21,975 bases of DNA from positions 1 to 21,975 of the forward strand of contig CAZIJO010000085.1 in assembly GCA_964539515.1 (NCBI GenBank), given 5' to 3'. Position numbers and translations under genes: made by a program. The DNA comes from JADLHS01 sp964539515 (GTDB lineage Bacteria; Verrucomicrobiota; Verrucomicrobiia; Limisphaerales; JADLHS01). This document shows, in pieces, positions 1 through 7,847 of the stretch (position 1 is the stretch's first letter; each line of letters begins with the position of its first letter). Below the pieces are notes generated by a model, which was not told the origin of the DNA, did no database searches, and saw nothing but the letters and a program-made list of their open reading frames with translations.

Positions 1-45
1 GATCACGAGCGCCGCCAGCGCAAGAATCACCCGGAACTTTTGCAT
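1..45 (-). CDS. 5' end of a gene for an exported or membrane protein, cut by the left edge
   Basis: Read leftward from an ATG at 45-43, the sequence gives MQKFRVILALAALVI and runs open to the window edge. A basic start (K3, R5) followed by a hydrophobic stretch is what a signal peptide or first membrane segment looks like. No strong ribosome binding site precedes the ATG, but many genes in this window also lack one. It lies on the same strand as the giant repeat protein, about 395 bp downstream of that gene's stop. Only 15 residues are visible, so no function can be given, and the call rests on the signal-like composition alone. Confidence 0.45.
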   Translation of the reverse strand, partial: MQKFRVILALAALVI

Positions 46-185
46 GCCCCGAGTTCACTTCGTTCCCGACCGAAGCAAGGCGGGAACGAGGATGCTGCCG
101 TAAAGCCGGCGACCCGAGAGAGATGCCGATGGCAATTCATCAAGGGCACAGACTACGGTAGAATCGCCGGGGGGGGGGTAGCGAG

Positions 186-323
186 GCTAATCGGTTCGAT
201 GACTTTTTGCAGATTGGTCATGGTTACGGTCGGGTCCGGCCGCCAAGGCAACCGGCTGGTTAGATTCGTGGTGAACTCCAGCGTGTTCGTCAACCCTGTC
301 AACGCATACAGCCCCAACGCCGG
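186..323 (-). pseudogene. Possible decayed remnant of a Verrucomicrobia-type secreted-protein C-terminal domain
   Basis: The stretch 46-440 has no convincing intact gene. On the minus strand one frame at 323-186 reads like the C-terminal domain seen on many secreted Verrucomicrobia proteins: a GLYALTGLTN strand, a LEFTTNLTS segment, then a tryptophan and a TVTMTNLQKVIEP segment. The usual ending with aromatic residues is missing. The frame runs into a run of ten G (169-178) and begins just after a run of eight C (365-372), both easy places for frameshifts. It has no good start codon. I infer a gene remnant, either of an older neighbour or of a former extension of the giant gene upstream. The resemblance is from memory of the family pattern. 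Confidence 0.3.
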
Positions 324-440
324 CTGCTGGTTCCGGTTGAGAATTGCTTCGCCTCGCGGGCCCGCCCCCCCCACAACATCCGGGCTGTTTGCGACCCGTG
401 GTTGGTGACCCTGTAATTGCGGACGCAGTGCCGAGGTCCC

Positions 441-3400
441 TCAATCGTCGATAAGTTCAACTTTGAAGAAACTGCCACCCGACATCGCTTCGATGGCAAT
501 CGATTTGGTTGCGGTTACCCCGGCAGCCTCAACAACGCCGGGGACGGCTGTCCACTGGGCCGCAGGCAAACTGCCCGACTGGAGCAAACGATACGAACCT
601 CCCGGTATCGCACGCCAGATAATTTCCAACTGTTCGCCGTTGCGCACTGAACTGAGTATCTCCAGTACCCCGGTCACGCTCACTTGAAAACTCCGGTCCG
701 CACTGGCAGCCGGCCCACCAGTGTCCGTCACCCGCACGGTGAAGCCAGCACTCGTTCCCGTCGCGGATAGTGGCACCGTCCACTGGACCGCGCCGACCGG
801 ACTTACGGTCGCTCCGGTCGGACCGCTGATCAGTGAGTAGGACAACGTGTTGGCCGGCAAGTCGGGATCAGTGGCCGACAACGTCGTGCTGAACGACGTG
901 CCGGCATGGACGGTGGCATCGGGTACGATGGCCAGGACCGGCGCGAGATTCACCTCATTAACGGTGAGCGTGAAACTGCCGGTGACGCTCAACGACGTGG
1001 CGTTCGCGGCGAATGGGTTAGTGTCCGTAACCTTGACTTGTACCGGGTGAACCCCGGGGCCTTGCGCCTCCGTCGGCGTCCACGTGATCGCTCCGCCAGC
1101 CGACATGTTCAAACCGGACGGTCCGGAAATCAGTTCAAAGACCAGCGGATTGGCTGGCAAATCCGCGTCCGTAGCTGCGACGCTGTTCGCATACGGAACC
1201 AACTCACTGATCGCCACGCTTGGTGGCAGGGTCAGGACCGGCGCGGCGTTCGATTCATTGACGAAGACGGTGAACGTGTTCGTCGCCGTCAGATTCTGAG
1301 CGTTGACCGCTGCGAGATTGGTATCGGTTACGACCGTCGTGAAGACGTTCGTGGACGGTCCCTGCGCCTCGGTTGGCGTCCAGGTGATGACGCCGCTGCT
1401 GGAGATCGTCGCGCCGGGCGGGAAGGCGGTGAGGGTGTAGCCGAGGCCGTTCGCCGGCGAATCGCTGTCGCTGGCCGCGTTGTTGACGGTGAGGAGCGTC
1501 AGTTCGGTGATGGTGCGATTGGTTTGCACCGGCAGCGTGGGCGATGTGTTCACTTCGTTGACGAACACTGTGAATGTGTTCGTCGCGGTCAGATTCTGCG
1601 CGCCAACGGCCGCCAGGTTGGTATCGGTCACGACGGTCGTGAAGATGTTCGTGGCCGGTCCCTGCCCCTCAGTCGGTGTCCACGTGATGATGCCGTTGGT
1701 TGAAATCGTCGCGCCGGTCGGGAACACGGTGAGTGCGTAACTGAGGCCGTTCGTCGGCAGATCGCTGTCGGTTGCGGTGTTGGTGACGGTGAGCAGCGTC
1801 AGTTCACTGATCGTGCGGTTCGTCTGCACCGGCAGCGCGGGCGGATTATTGGCTTCATGGACCGTTAGCTGGAACGTGTTCGTCGCGCTCAACTGTTTCG
1901 CGTTGGCGGCGGGCGGGTTGGTGTCGGTCACGACCACGGTGATCGTGTTGGTGAACGGCCCTTGCGCTTCCGTTGGCGTCCAGGAGATCGCTCCCGACGC
2001 GGGATTGATCGTCATGCCGGTGGGCGGGGACACGAGCGAAAAGGTGAGCAGGTTGGCCGGCAGGTCCGCATCGGTGGCGGTGGCGGTGGCGGAGAATAAC
2101 GTGCCTTCGTCAACCGTCCGGTTGCCGGGCACCGTCAGCAAAGGCACGCGGTTGATTTCATTCACGGCAATACTCACGCTACCGGTGGCGCTCAACTGCT
2201 GCAGGTTCACCGCGTCCGGGTTGTTGTCCGTGACGCGGAACGTGACGGTGAAATCTCCTGGCCTCTGGCCTTCGGTGGGCGTCCACCGAAACTCTCGCGT
2301 GGTGGCGTTGAAGGTGGCGCCGGGCGGGGCCGAAAGCATCTCATAAGTCAGGGCGTTGACAGGCAGGTCGGCATCGGTGGCGTTGACGGTGAAGCCGAGT
2401 TCCACTTGCTCATTGACGGACTGCGCGCCGGGCAGGGCGAACTGCGGGGCGACGTTCACTTCCTTCACGGTCACGGTGAAACTGTTCGTGTGGCCGAGGA
2501 CGGGCGTACCATTGTCCACCACCCGCACCGTCACGGCATACTCGTCCGGCCCCTGCGCTTCGGTGGGCGTCCAGGTGATCTGGCCGGAGGCGGGGTTGAT
2601 CGTCATGCCCGGGGGCGCGGTGTCGAGCGAGTAGGTCATGGTCTGGGCGGGCAGGTCCTGGTCGGTGGCGCTGGCGGTGACCGAGAGCTGCGTCTGCTCG
2701 TTCACGGTTTGATTGGTGATGGCCGCCAGCGTGGGCGCGGTGTTGAGCACCACAAGTTGCGCACTGGTCGGACCATATTGGACTTCCCAGGCGATGCGAT
2801 CCGGCAGCGGATTGTCGAGCGTGGTGAAGCTGCCGGTGCGCGAGGGATAGGTGAGCACGGTGAAGGCATCATCCTTCTTCGGAAAGAACCCGTTGATCAA
2901 CTCGGCGCGAATGATTCCGTTAAGACTCACCGGGCTGGAGAGGACGAGCCGGTCATAATTCGTGCCTGCGGTGAAACCGTTCATTTCCACATCGAACCGT
3001 GCGCCGGAGTTCCACGGAAGGTTGCCACTGATGGTCAGGATGCCGGGCGAGACGCCGGGGGCGACTGTGCCTAAGTTGGTCACGGTCGCACTGGCCAGAT
3101 TGAATGTGCCTGCCCCAGCCAGGATGCCTGTGGTCGCGTTCAATAGTGTGCCGCTCGCGCTCAACGTGGTGTTGGACTCAACCAGCAGCGTGCCGCGGTT
3201 GTCGAGGTTGGCGGTAAGGGTGCGGGGGCCGCCGTTGCCTTCGACCGCGCGAAGGACGCCGCCCGTGGCGTTGGTCAACGTGCCGCTGCTCACGGTCAGC
3301 CGGGCCTCAAAGCCGCCGCCTTCGCTGCTCAGTTCAATGATCCCCTGATTCACCACTCCGTTGGACACCGTCAGGAGGGATTGACCGGTTTGGCTGCTGC

Positions 3401-5012
3401 CTGTCACCCGCAGGGTCTTTCCAGCGGAGACGGCCAGCCCGCTGTTGAACCTCACCACGCCATCGACGCGCAGATCGCCGGTGACGACGACCCCGGCATT
3501 GATCGTCCAGTTCCGGATCAGGAACTCGCCTGTAGTTGGCCCCAACAGTTTACCCGGTCCGTTGACCGTGAGGTTCGGAGCATTCAAGACGAAGCCGCCG
3601 GGGGTGAAATCCTCCTCCAGCACGAACGTGCTGTTGTTGGCCAGCGAGAGGGTGCCGGTGCCCGTGATCGCGCTGGCCCGATGCGTCCAGGTGGCGGCGG
3701 GACTGACCGTCAGGGTCTTGCCCGCAGCGAGGTTCACCGTGCCGCTGTTGGCGACATTGCCGTTGAGCGTCAAATCGCGTGCGACTTCGAGCGTGCCGCG
3801 GTTGTCGAGGTTGGCGGTAAGGGTGCGGGGGCCGCCGTTGCCTTCGACCGCGCGAAGGACGCCGCCCGTGGCGTTGGTCAACGTGCCGCTGCTCACGGTC
3901 AGCCGGGCCTCAAAGCCGCCGCCTTCGCTGCTCAGTTCAATGATCCCCTGATTCACCACTCCGTTGGACACCGTCAGGAGGGATTGACCGGTTTGGCTGC
4001 TGCCTGTCACCCGCAGGGTCTTTCCAGCGGAGACGGCCAGCCCGCTGTTGAACCTCACCACGCCATCGACGCGCAGATCGCCGGTGACGACGACCCCGGC
4101 ATTGATCGTCCAGTTCCGGATCAGGAACTCGCCTGTAGTTGGCCCCAACAGTTTACCCGGTCCGTTGACCGTGAGGTTCGGAGCATTCAAGACGAAGCCG
4201 CCGGGGGTGAAATCCTCCTCCAGCACGAACGTGCTGTTGTTGGCCAGCGAGAGGGTGCCGGTGCCCGTGATCGCGCTGGCCCGATGCGTCCAGGTGGCGG
4301 CGGGACTGACCGTCAGGGTCTTGCCCGCAGCGAGGTTCACCGTGCCGCTGTTGGCGACATTGCCGTTGAGCGTCAAATCGCGTGCGACTTCGAGCGTGCC
4401 GCGGTTGTCGAGGTTGGCGGTAAGGGTGCGGGGGCCGCCGTTGCCTTCGACCGCGCGAAGGACGCCGCCCGTGGCGTTGGTCAACGTGCCGCTGCTCACG
4501 GTCAGCCGGGCCTCAAAGCCGCCGCCTTCGCTGCTCAGCTCAATGGTGCCTTCGTTCACAAACCCATTGGCCACGGTCAACAACGCCTGACCAGTGCTGC
4601 CACTGCCTTTCAGAAGCAGGATGGCGTTGGGGTTGGCCATGACTACTGTTCCGACCGTCCGGCTGCCATCAACCCGAACGGCGTAAGTGCCGGAGGCGTT
4701 GATCACCGCGGTATCGCCCGATCCGGGTATTGCGTTGGGCGACCAGTTCGTGGCGCTGGCCCAATCGCCTCCCGCAGTATTGGTCCAGGTGAGCGTGGCA
4801 GCCGAGACCGGTCCGGCGAGGGCGAGGACCATTAACAGCACGGCGACGGCGGTCGGGCGAAATCGAGTGATTAGTTTCATGGTCGTGAATGGCGGGAGAT
4901 GCTGGTTCAGGTTGGGAATCTTGAGAGTGGTGTTGGAGAGGTATGCGTGTCCGGCTTGGGAGTCCCCGCGCGTGGCGCGGGCCTTGATCTGAAAGCGTTT
5001 GGCGTTGTTCAT
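441..5012 (-). CDS. Giant secreted repeat protein: beta-strand repeats plus seven cadherin-like domains
   Basis: From the chosen start the product has 1523 residues. A hydrophobic signal sequence (residues about 45-71, ending GPVSA) leads into a domain with the TWTNTAGGDWASATNW motif typical of autotransporter-associated beta-strand repeat proteins. Residues about 159-609 are two identical 201-residue repeats plus a partial third. Next comes a beta-helix closing module (GVSPGILTISG, then NYDRLVLSSPVSLNG), then seven domains of about 100 residues (about 757-1448), most with the cadherin/He_PIG-like signature ATDxDLP...WTPTEAQGP. The last 75 residues resemble the Verrucomicrobia C-terminal domain (YRLLQSGSLPAAQW...FFKVEL). 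No outer-membrane beta-barrel is present, so a classical autotransporter is unlikely. A surface or matrix adhesin is inferred. The start is uncertain: ATG 5012 has a GAGGA site eight bases upstream, but the ATG at 4880 sits directly before the signal peptide and would give 1479 residues. Confidence 0.85.
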   Translation of the reverse strand: MNNAKRFQIKARATRGDSQAGHAYLSNTTLKIPNLNQHLPPFTTMKLITRFRPTAVAVLLMVLALAGPVSAATLTWTNTAGGDWASATNWSPNAIPGSGDTAVINASGTYAVRVDGSRTVGTVVMANPNAILLLKGSGSTGQALLTVANGFVNEGTIELSSEGGGFEARLTVSSGTLTNATGGVLRAVEGNGGPRTLTANLDNRGTLEVARDLTLNGNVANSGTVNLAAGKTLTVSPAATWTHRASAITGTGTLSLANNSTFVLEEDFTPGGFVLNAPNLTVNGPGKLLGPTTGEFLIRNWTINAGVVVTGDLRVDGVVRFNSGLAVSAGKTLRVTGSSQTGQSLLTVSNGVVNQGIIELSSEGGGFEARLTVSSGTLTNATGGVLRAVEGNGGPRTLTANLDNRGTLEVARDLTLNGNVANSGTVNLAAGKTLTVSPAATWTHRASAITGTGTLSLANNSTFVLEEDFTPGGFVLNAPNLTVNGPGKLLGPTTGEFLIRNWTINAGVVVTGDLRVDGVVRFNSGLAVSAGKTLRVTGSSQTGQSLLTVSNGVVNQGIIELSSEGGGFEARLTVSSGTLTNATGGVLRAVEGNGGPRTLTANLDNRGTLLVESNTTLSASGTLLNATTGILAGAGTFNLASATVTNLGTVAPGVSPGILTISGNLPWNSGARFDVEMNGFTAGTNYDRLVLSSPVSLNGIIRAELINGFFPKKDDAFTVLTYPSRTGSFTTLDNPLPDRIAWEVQYGPTSAQLVVLNTAPTLAAITNQTVNEQTQLSVTASATDQDLPAQTMTYSLDTAPPGMTINPASGQITWTPTEAQGPDEYAVTVRVVDNGTPVLGHTNSFTVTVKEVNVAPQFALPGAQSVNEQVELGFTVNATDADLPVNALTYEMLSAPPGATFNATTREFRWTPTEGQRPGDFTVTFRVTDNNPDAVNLQQLSATGSVSIAVNEINRVPLLTVPGNRTVDEGTLFSATATATDADLPANLLTFSLVSPPTGMTINPASGAISWTPTEAQGPFTNTITVVVTDTNPPAANAKQLSATNTFQLTVHEANNPPALPVQTNRTISELTLLTVTNTATDSDLPTNGLSYALTVFPTGATISTNGIITWTPTEGQGPATNIFTTVVTDTNLAAVGAQNLTATNTFTVFVNEVNTSPTLPVQTNRTITELTLLTVNNAASDSDSPANGLGYTLTAFPPGATISSSGVITWTPTEAQGPSTNVFTTVVTDTNLAAVNAQNLTATNTFTVFVNESNAAPVLTLPPSVAISELVPYANSVAATDADLPANPLVFELISGPSGLNMSAGGAITWTPTEAQGPGVHPVQVKVTDTNPFAANATSLSVTGSFTLTVNEVNLAPVLAIVPDATVHAGTSFSTTLSATDPDLPANTLSYSLISGPTGATVSPVGAVQWTVPLSATGTSAGFTVRVTDTGGPAASADRSFQVSVTGVLEILSSVRNGEQLEIIWRAIPGGSYRLLQSGSLPAAQWTAVPGVVEAAGVTATKSIAIEAMSGGSFFKVELIDD
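3187..4538 (-). repeat. Perfect 603-bp tandem repeat, 2.24 copies, inside the giant gene
   Basis: Bases 3187-3789 and 3790-4392 are identical by line-by-line comparison, and a third partial copy continues to 4538. The first mismatch against the earlier copies is at 4539 (C against T at 3333). The unit is 603 bp, or 201 codons, so each copy keeps the reading frame and adds one block of beta-strand repeat. The lack of even silent differences means recent duplication or ongoing gene conversion, or an assembly effect. Copy number probably varies between strains. Confidence 0.95.
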
Positions 5013-5124
5013 GGATTTATTCCTCACGTAATTCTGCCTGCCGGCCACCGCGCCCAATTGAGCGCTTGTGGCGACGACGAATTGAGGATGTTATTGAGAA
5101 TGAAATCGCAGGATTTGCCTAGAG

Positions 5125-5189
5125 AGGTAGGAGCCTCCTGTCTGGTGGGATAAATACCTCTCCGTGACAGAGGTAAATGCCTCCTACCT
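5125..5189. repeat. REP-like imperfect palindrome with GTAG/CTAC ends
   Basis: AGGTAGGAG at 5125-5133 is the exact reverse complement of CTCCTACCT at 5181-5189, placing GTAG (5127-5130) and CTAC (5184-5187) at the outer ends. Inside is a second perfect hairpin, TACCTCT (5155-5161) with AGAGGTA (5169-5175). It lies in the divergent region between the giant secreted protein and the sensor kinase. GTAG next to a hairpin is the hallmark of REP elements mobilised by REP-associated tyrosine transposases. This copy differs in sequence from the two near the ThuA gene, so it may be another family. It could also act as an RNA structure or regulator site. Confidence 0.55.
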
Positions 5190-5298
5190 GCCAGCGCGGA
5201 ATAATTTCGACTTGCCGCGAATCGGCTCGATAAAGTCTGTCGGAGAATTCGATGAGTGTTCAGGCAGCCGCTTGGAGACGGTTTGAAAAGTCTTAGAA

Positions 5299-5328
5299 CG
5301 GAGTGCGCCCGTACCCGGGCGCACTCCG
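5299..5328. promoter_or_regulatory. Perfect 13-bp GC-rich hairpin upstream of the sensor kinase
   Basis: Bases 5299-5311 pair perfectly with 5316-5328 around a TACC loop: CGGAGTGCGCCCG against its reverse complement. The hairpin ends 57 bp before the kinase start. Neither side carries the T-run of a normal intrinsic terminator, although the leftward side continues into a moderately T-rich stretch. It could be an operator with dyad symmetry, a leader hairpin affecting kinase expression, or another dispersed palindrome. The pairing is read directly from the sequence; the role is not known. Confidence 0.5.
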
Positions 5329-5385
5329 CCAGAATTGTTGCCGTGACGAAAGCGAGATTTCAGACCGGCGCTTGGAACCAAAGCG

Positions 5386-7185
5386 ATGGCTTTTGGAGTA
5401 CAACACATTTTCCGCCGCCGCCACGCGGCGTGGTGGACGCTTGCGGTCGGACTGGCCTTGACTGCGGTGCTGGGGTGGGAACTGCATCGCGAGGCGGTCA
5501 AGCTGGACCGGCAACGGCTGGCCATGCGCGTGGCGGAGATCACAAGCCAGCTCGATTCCCGTCTCGAGAAGTCCGAGATGCTGCTTCACAACCTGCGGGA
5601 TTATCTGATGTTGAGCGGCGAAAACCGCGAGAAGGTCTTTCAGTATTGGTGCCACGAAAACGGTCTGACGATCAACTGTCCTTGGATTCTCGGTATCGCC
5701 GTGGCTACCAACCGCAACGAAGTGAACCTTCAGGCAACACTGCCGAGTCCGCCGGCAAGCTTGACTGAGGCTGACTGGCTAATACTCAACGAACTCATGA
5801 ACCGTCAGACGATTGAATGTCACATGGCGTTGGGCAGCAACCTCACGGACGGAAAGCAGTTCTTGCCCGATTACGACCTCTGTTGCGCCTATTCGGATCG
5901 AGACATCAAAAAGCCTCACACCAACAAGGCTTGGCTCGCCGGGGCCATTCTCGGGTCGCGCCTGGGCATGAGCGATCGTCAAACCGTGATGCTGGACACC
6001 AACCGCAACCCCATCGTCGGCACGACGTTCTACGTGCCAATCTATCGGTCGGAACTAGCCGAATATTTGGCGGTTCCGGCCCCGCTGGAGCACTACCATC
6101 GCTGCGCCCGCTGGATGCATTTGTCTGCCATCATTGTGGCTCCGGTTGATTTCGGCGTTCTGGCGCAGTCCATCTGGGACGGCAAGCCCGCAGACGTGGG
6201 CATTGAAATCTTTTCCGCCACCAACCAAACAGCGGAAACCTGGATGAACATTTCGGAGGGCGTTCCCCGCGCTGCCGATCAAACGTTCACGGCGTATCTG
6301 ACTCACCGCGAGCGTTGGCCAATGTATGGCGCCAGATTCTCGATCTTCTTCTACACCACTCCGCTATTTGAAGCCCAGTCGCCGCGACGGCTGGCAAAGG
6401 TGGCCATGGCAGCCGGTGCGGGCTTGACACTGCTGGCGTCCGCACTGGTGGGGGTCCTGCTGCGCGCCCGCAATCGGCAGGAACGGTTGATTGATCAGAT
6501 TCGCGAGGCGCGCGATGCCCTGGCCGCCGCGCAACAGGAGCGGGAGAGGTTCAGCCGCGATTTGCATGACGGCACCATCCAGTCGCTTTACGCCCTCCAA
6601 CTCGGCCTGGGCCGCACGATCGAGAAGCTAGAGGGTGAACCGGCCCGCGCCCGGCGTGAGTTGTCAGGGGTGCGTAGCGAACTGGACGCTGTCATCGCTG
6701 AAATCCGTCAGTTCATCTCGACGGAAGCCGGCGCCGGGAAACCGGTTGCGTTCAGCGCAGTGCTGCGCGCTCTGGTGGAACGCGCCCGCGGAAGCACGAC
6801 GGCCCAAGTCGACTTGCACTGTGACGCCGAGGCTTCGAATCGCCTGACCGGCGACCAGGCGGTGCATCTGGCCAACATCGCCCGGGAAGCCTTGAGCAAC
6901 AGCCTCCGGCACGCGAAACCTCGCAGGGTAGAGGTTGCGTTGCGTTCGGAGCCGGATCACGTGACTCTGGAAATCGTGGATGACGGGGCGGGCTTTGATC
7001 CGCAGACGCACGACCGGGCGGGTGTTGGCCTGACCAGCATGATGGCGCGCACAAAGGAAATGAATGGGACTTGGGACATCCGTTCGGCGCCGGGCAAAGG
7101 ATCTCGCGTCACGATTCGTGTTCCGCTTCGTCCGCCAGAGCCCTTGGGAGCGGAAGGGCCGGACGATTCGCCTGCCGACGCATGA
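5386..7185 (+). CDS. Membrane sensor histidine kinase of the NarL/DesK type with a large external sensor domain
   Basis: The 599-residue product autophosphorylates a histidine and passes the phosphate to the adjacent response regulator. It has a membrane segment at about 16-31, an extracytoplasmic domain at about 32-337, and a second membrane segment at about 338-360. A coiled-coil linker leads to a HisKA_3 domain whose phospho-acceptor is H394 in RDLHDGTIQS. The HATPase_c domain follows: N box around N504 (REALSNSLRHA), DDGAGF at 532-537 and GVGLTSM at 546-552. The size and position of the external domain suggest a CHASE-like sensor, but I cannot name the ligand. The stop overlaps the next gene's start (ATGA), so the two are probably translationally coupled. 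The gene diverges from the giant secreted protein, a plausible but unproven target. Confidence 0.93.
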   Translation: MAFGVQHIFRRRHAAWWTLAVGLALTAVLGWELHREAVKLDRQRLAMRVAEITSQLDSRLEKSEMLLHNLRDYLMLSGENREKVFQYWCHENGLTINCPWILGIAVATNRNEVNLQATLPSPPASLTEADWLILNELMNRQTIECHMALGSNLTDGKQFLPDYDLCCAYSDRDIKKPHTNKAWLAGAILGSRLGMSDRQTVMLDTNRNPIVGTTFYVPIYRSELAEYLAVPAPLEHYHRCARWMHLSAIIVAPVDFGVLAQSIWDGKPADVGIEIFSATNQTAETWMNISEGVPRAADQTFTAYLTHRERWPMYGARFSIFFYTTPLFEAQSPRRLAKVAMAAGAGLTLLASALVGVLLRARNRQERLIDQIREARDALAAAQQERERFSRDLHDGTIQSLYALQLGLGRTIEKLEGEPARARRELSGVRSELDAVIAEIRQFISTEAGAGKPVAFSAVLRALVERARGSTTAQVDLHCDAEASNRLTGDQAVHLANIAREALSNSLRHAKPRRVEVALRSEPDHVTLEIVDDGAGFDPQTHDRAGVGLTSMMARTKEMNGTWDIRSAPGKGSRVTIRVPLRPPEPLGAEGPDDSPADA

Positions 7186-7838
7186 AACTTGAAGCTGGCA
7201 TAGGGTTATTGCTCGTGGATGACCATCCCGTGGTGCGTGACGGGCTGCACCGGATTTCAGAATTGGAACCGCGCGTGCAAATCGTCGGCGAGGCAGCCAC
7301 GATGCGATCCGCGGTGGAGTTCGCCCGGCGGCTCCGGCCGGAAGTGATCTTGATGGATGTCCGCCTGCCCGATGGCGACGGCATCGAGGCGTGCCGCCAG
7401 ATCAAAGCGTTTCTGCCGGAAGCCCGCATTCTTTTTCTCACCTCGTTTGCTGACAACCAGATGGTGCTGGCCGCCATGGAAGCCGGTGCCGACGGCTACT
7501 TGCTCAAAGAGAGTGGCGCTCAGCGGATCGTGGATACCATCCATGCCATCTTGAACGGCGGTACGGTTTTTGATCCGGTCATTGCGCGCGGAGTCATAAA
7601 AAATTCGCCGGGCGGCGGCCCCAACCCGCTGGATGTCTTGGCGGCCCACGAGAGGCGGCTGCTGGCGGAGGTCGCCCAAGGGAAAACCGACAAGGAGGTG
7701 GCGGCGGCGCTGGACTTGACGACCAAAACCGCCCGGAACTACCTCGATCGCATTTTCACCAAACTCAACGTGCATACCCGCACGGAAGCCGCCCTCCTCT
7801 TCGCCCGGTTCAACCAGAAAGGCCGGGGGCTGGAATAA
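7182..7838 (+). CDS. LuxR/NarL-family response regulator
   Basis: The 218-residue product has a receiver domain followed by a LuxR-type helix-turn-helix. The receiver shows the acidic pair D13/D14, phospho-acceptor D59 in LMDVRLPDGDG, T87 and K109. The DNA-binding domain lies at about 152-210 (HERRLLAEVAQGKTDKEVA, then TARNYLDRIFTKLNV). The start is fixed by the ATGA overlap with the kinase stop at 7182-7185; a longer upstream frame is open but would overlap the kinase by over 100 bp. It is the cognate partner of the kinase and presumably a transcription factor. No target site is evident. Its stop lies 9 bp from the stop of the convergent LeuC-like gene, with no clear terminator between. Confidence 0.95.
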   Translation: MKLEAGIGLLLVDDHPVVRDGLHRISELEPRVQIVGEAATMRSAVEFARRLRPEVILMDVRLPDGDGIEACRQIKAFLPEARILFLTSFADNQMVLAAMEAGADGYLLKESGAQRIVDTIHAILNGGTVFDPVIARGVIKNSPGGGPNPLDVLAAHERRLLAEVAQGKTDKEVAAALDLTTKTARNYLDRIFTKLNVHTRTEAALLFARFNQKGRGLE

Positions 7839-7847
7839 CCAACCTGC

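Noticed and set aside
441..2750. Regularly spaced similar segments about 300 bp apart, considered as a CRISPR or other DNA repeat array
   Set aside because: They are in-frame codons for seven cadherin-like protein domains with diverged sequence, not short identical repeats with spacers.
3381..4835. Long plus-strand frame of 484 codons
   Set aside because: It is antisense to the giant repeat gene and owes its length to the 603-bp repeat and high GC. Its product has no domain or export signal, and the minus-strand frame is clearly the real one.
5184..5655. Minus-strand frames overlapping the sensor kinase 5' end
   Set aside because: They are antisense to the kinase N-terminus, cross the hairpin at 5299-5328 and show no recognisable protein.
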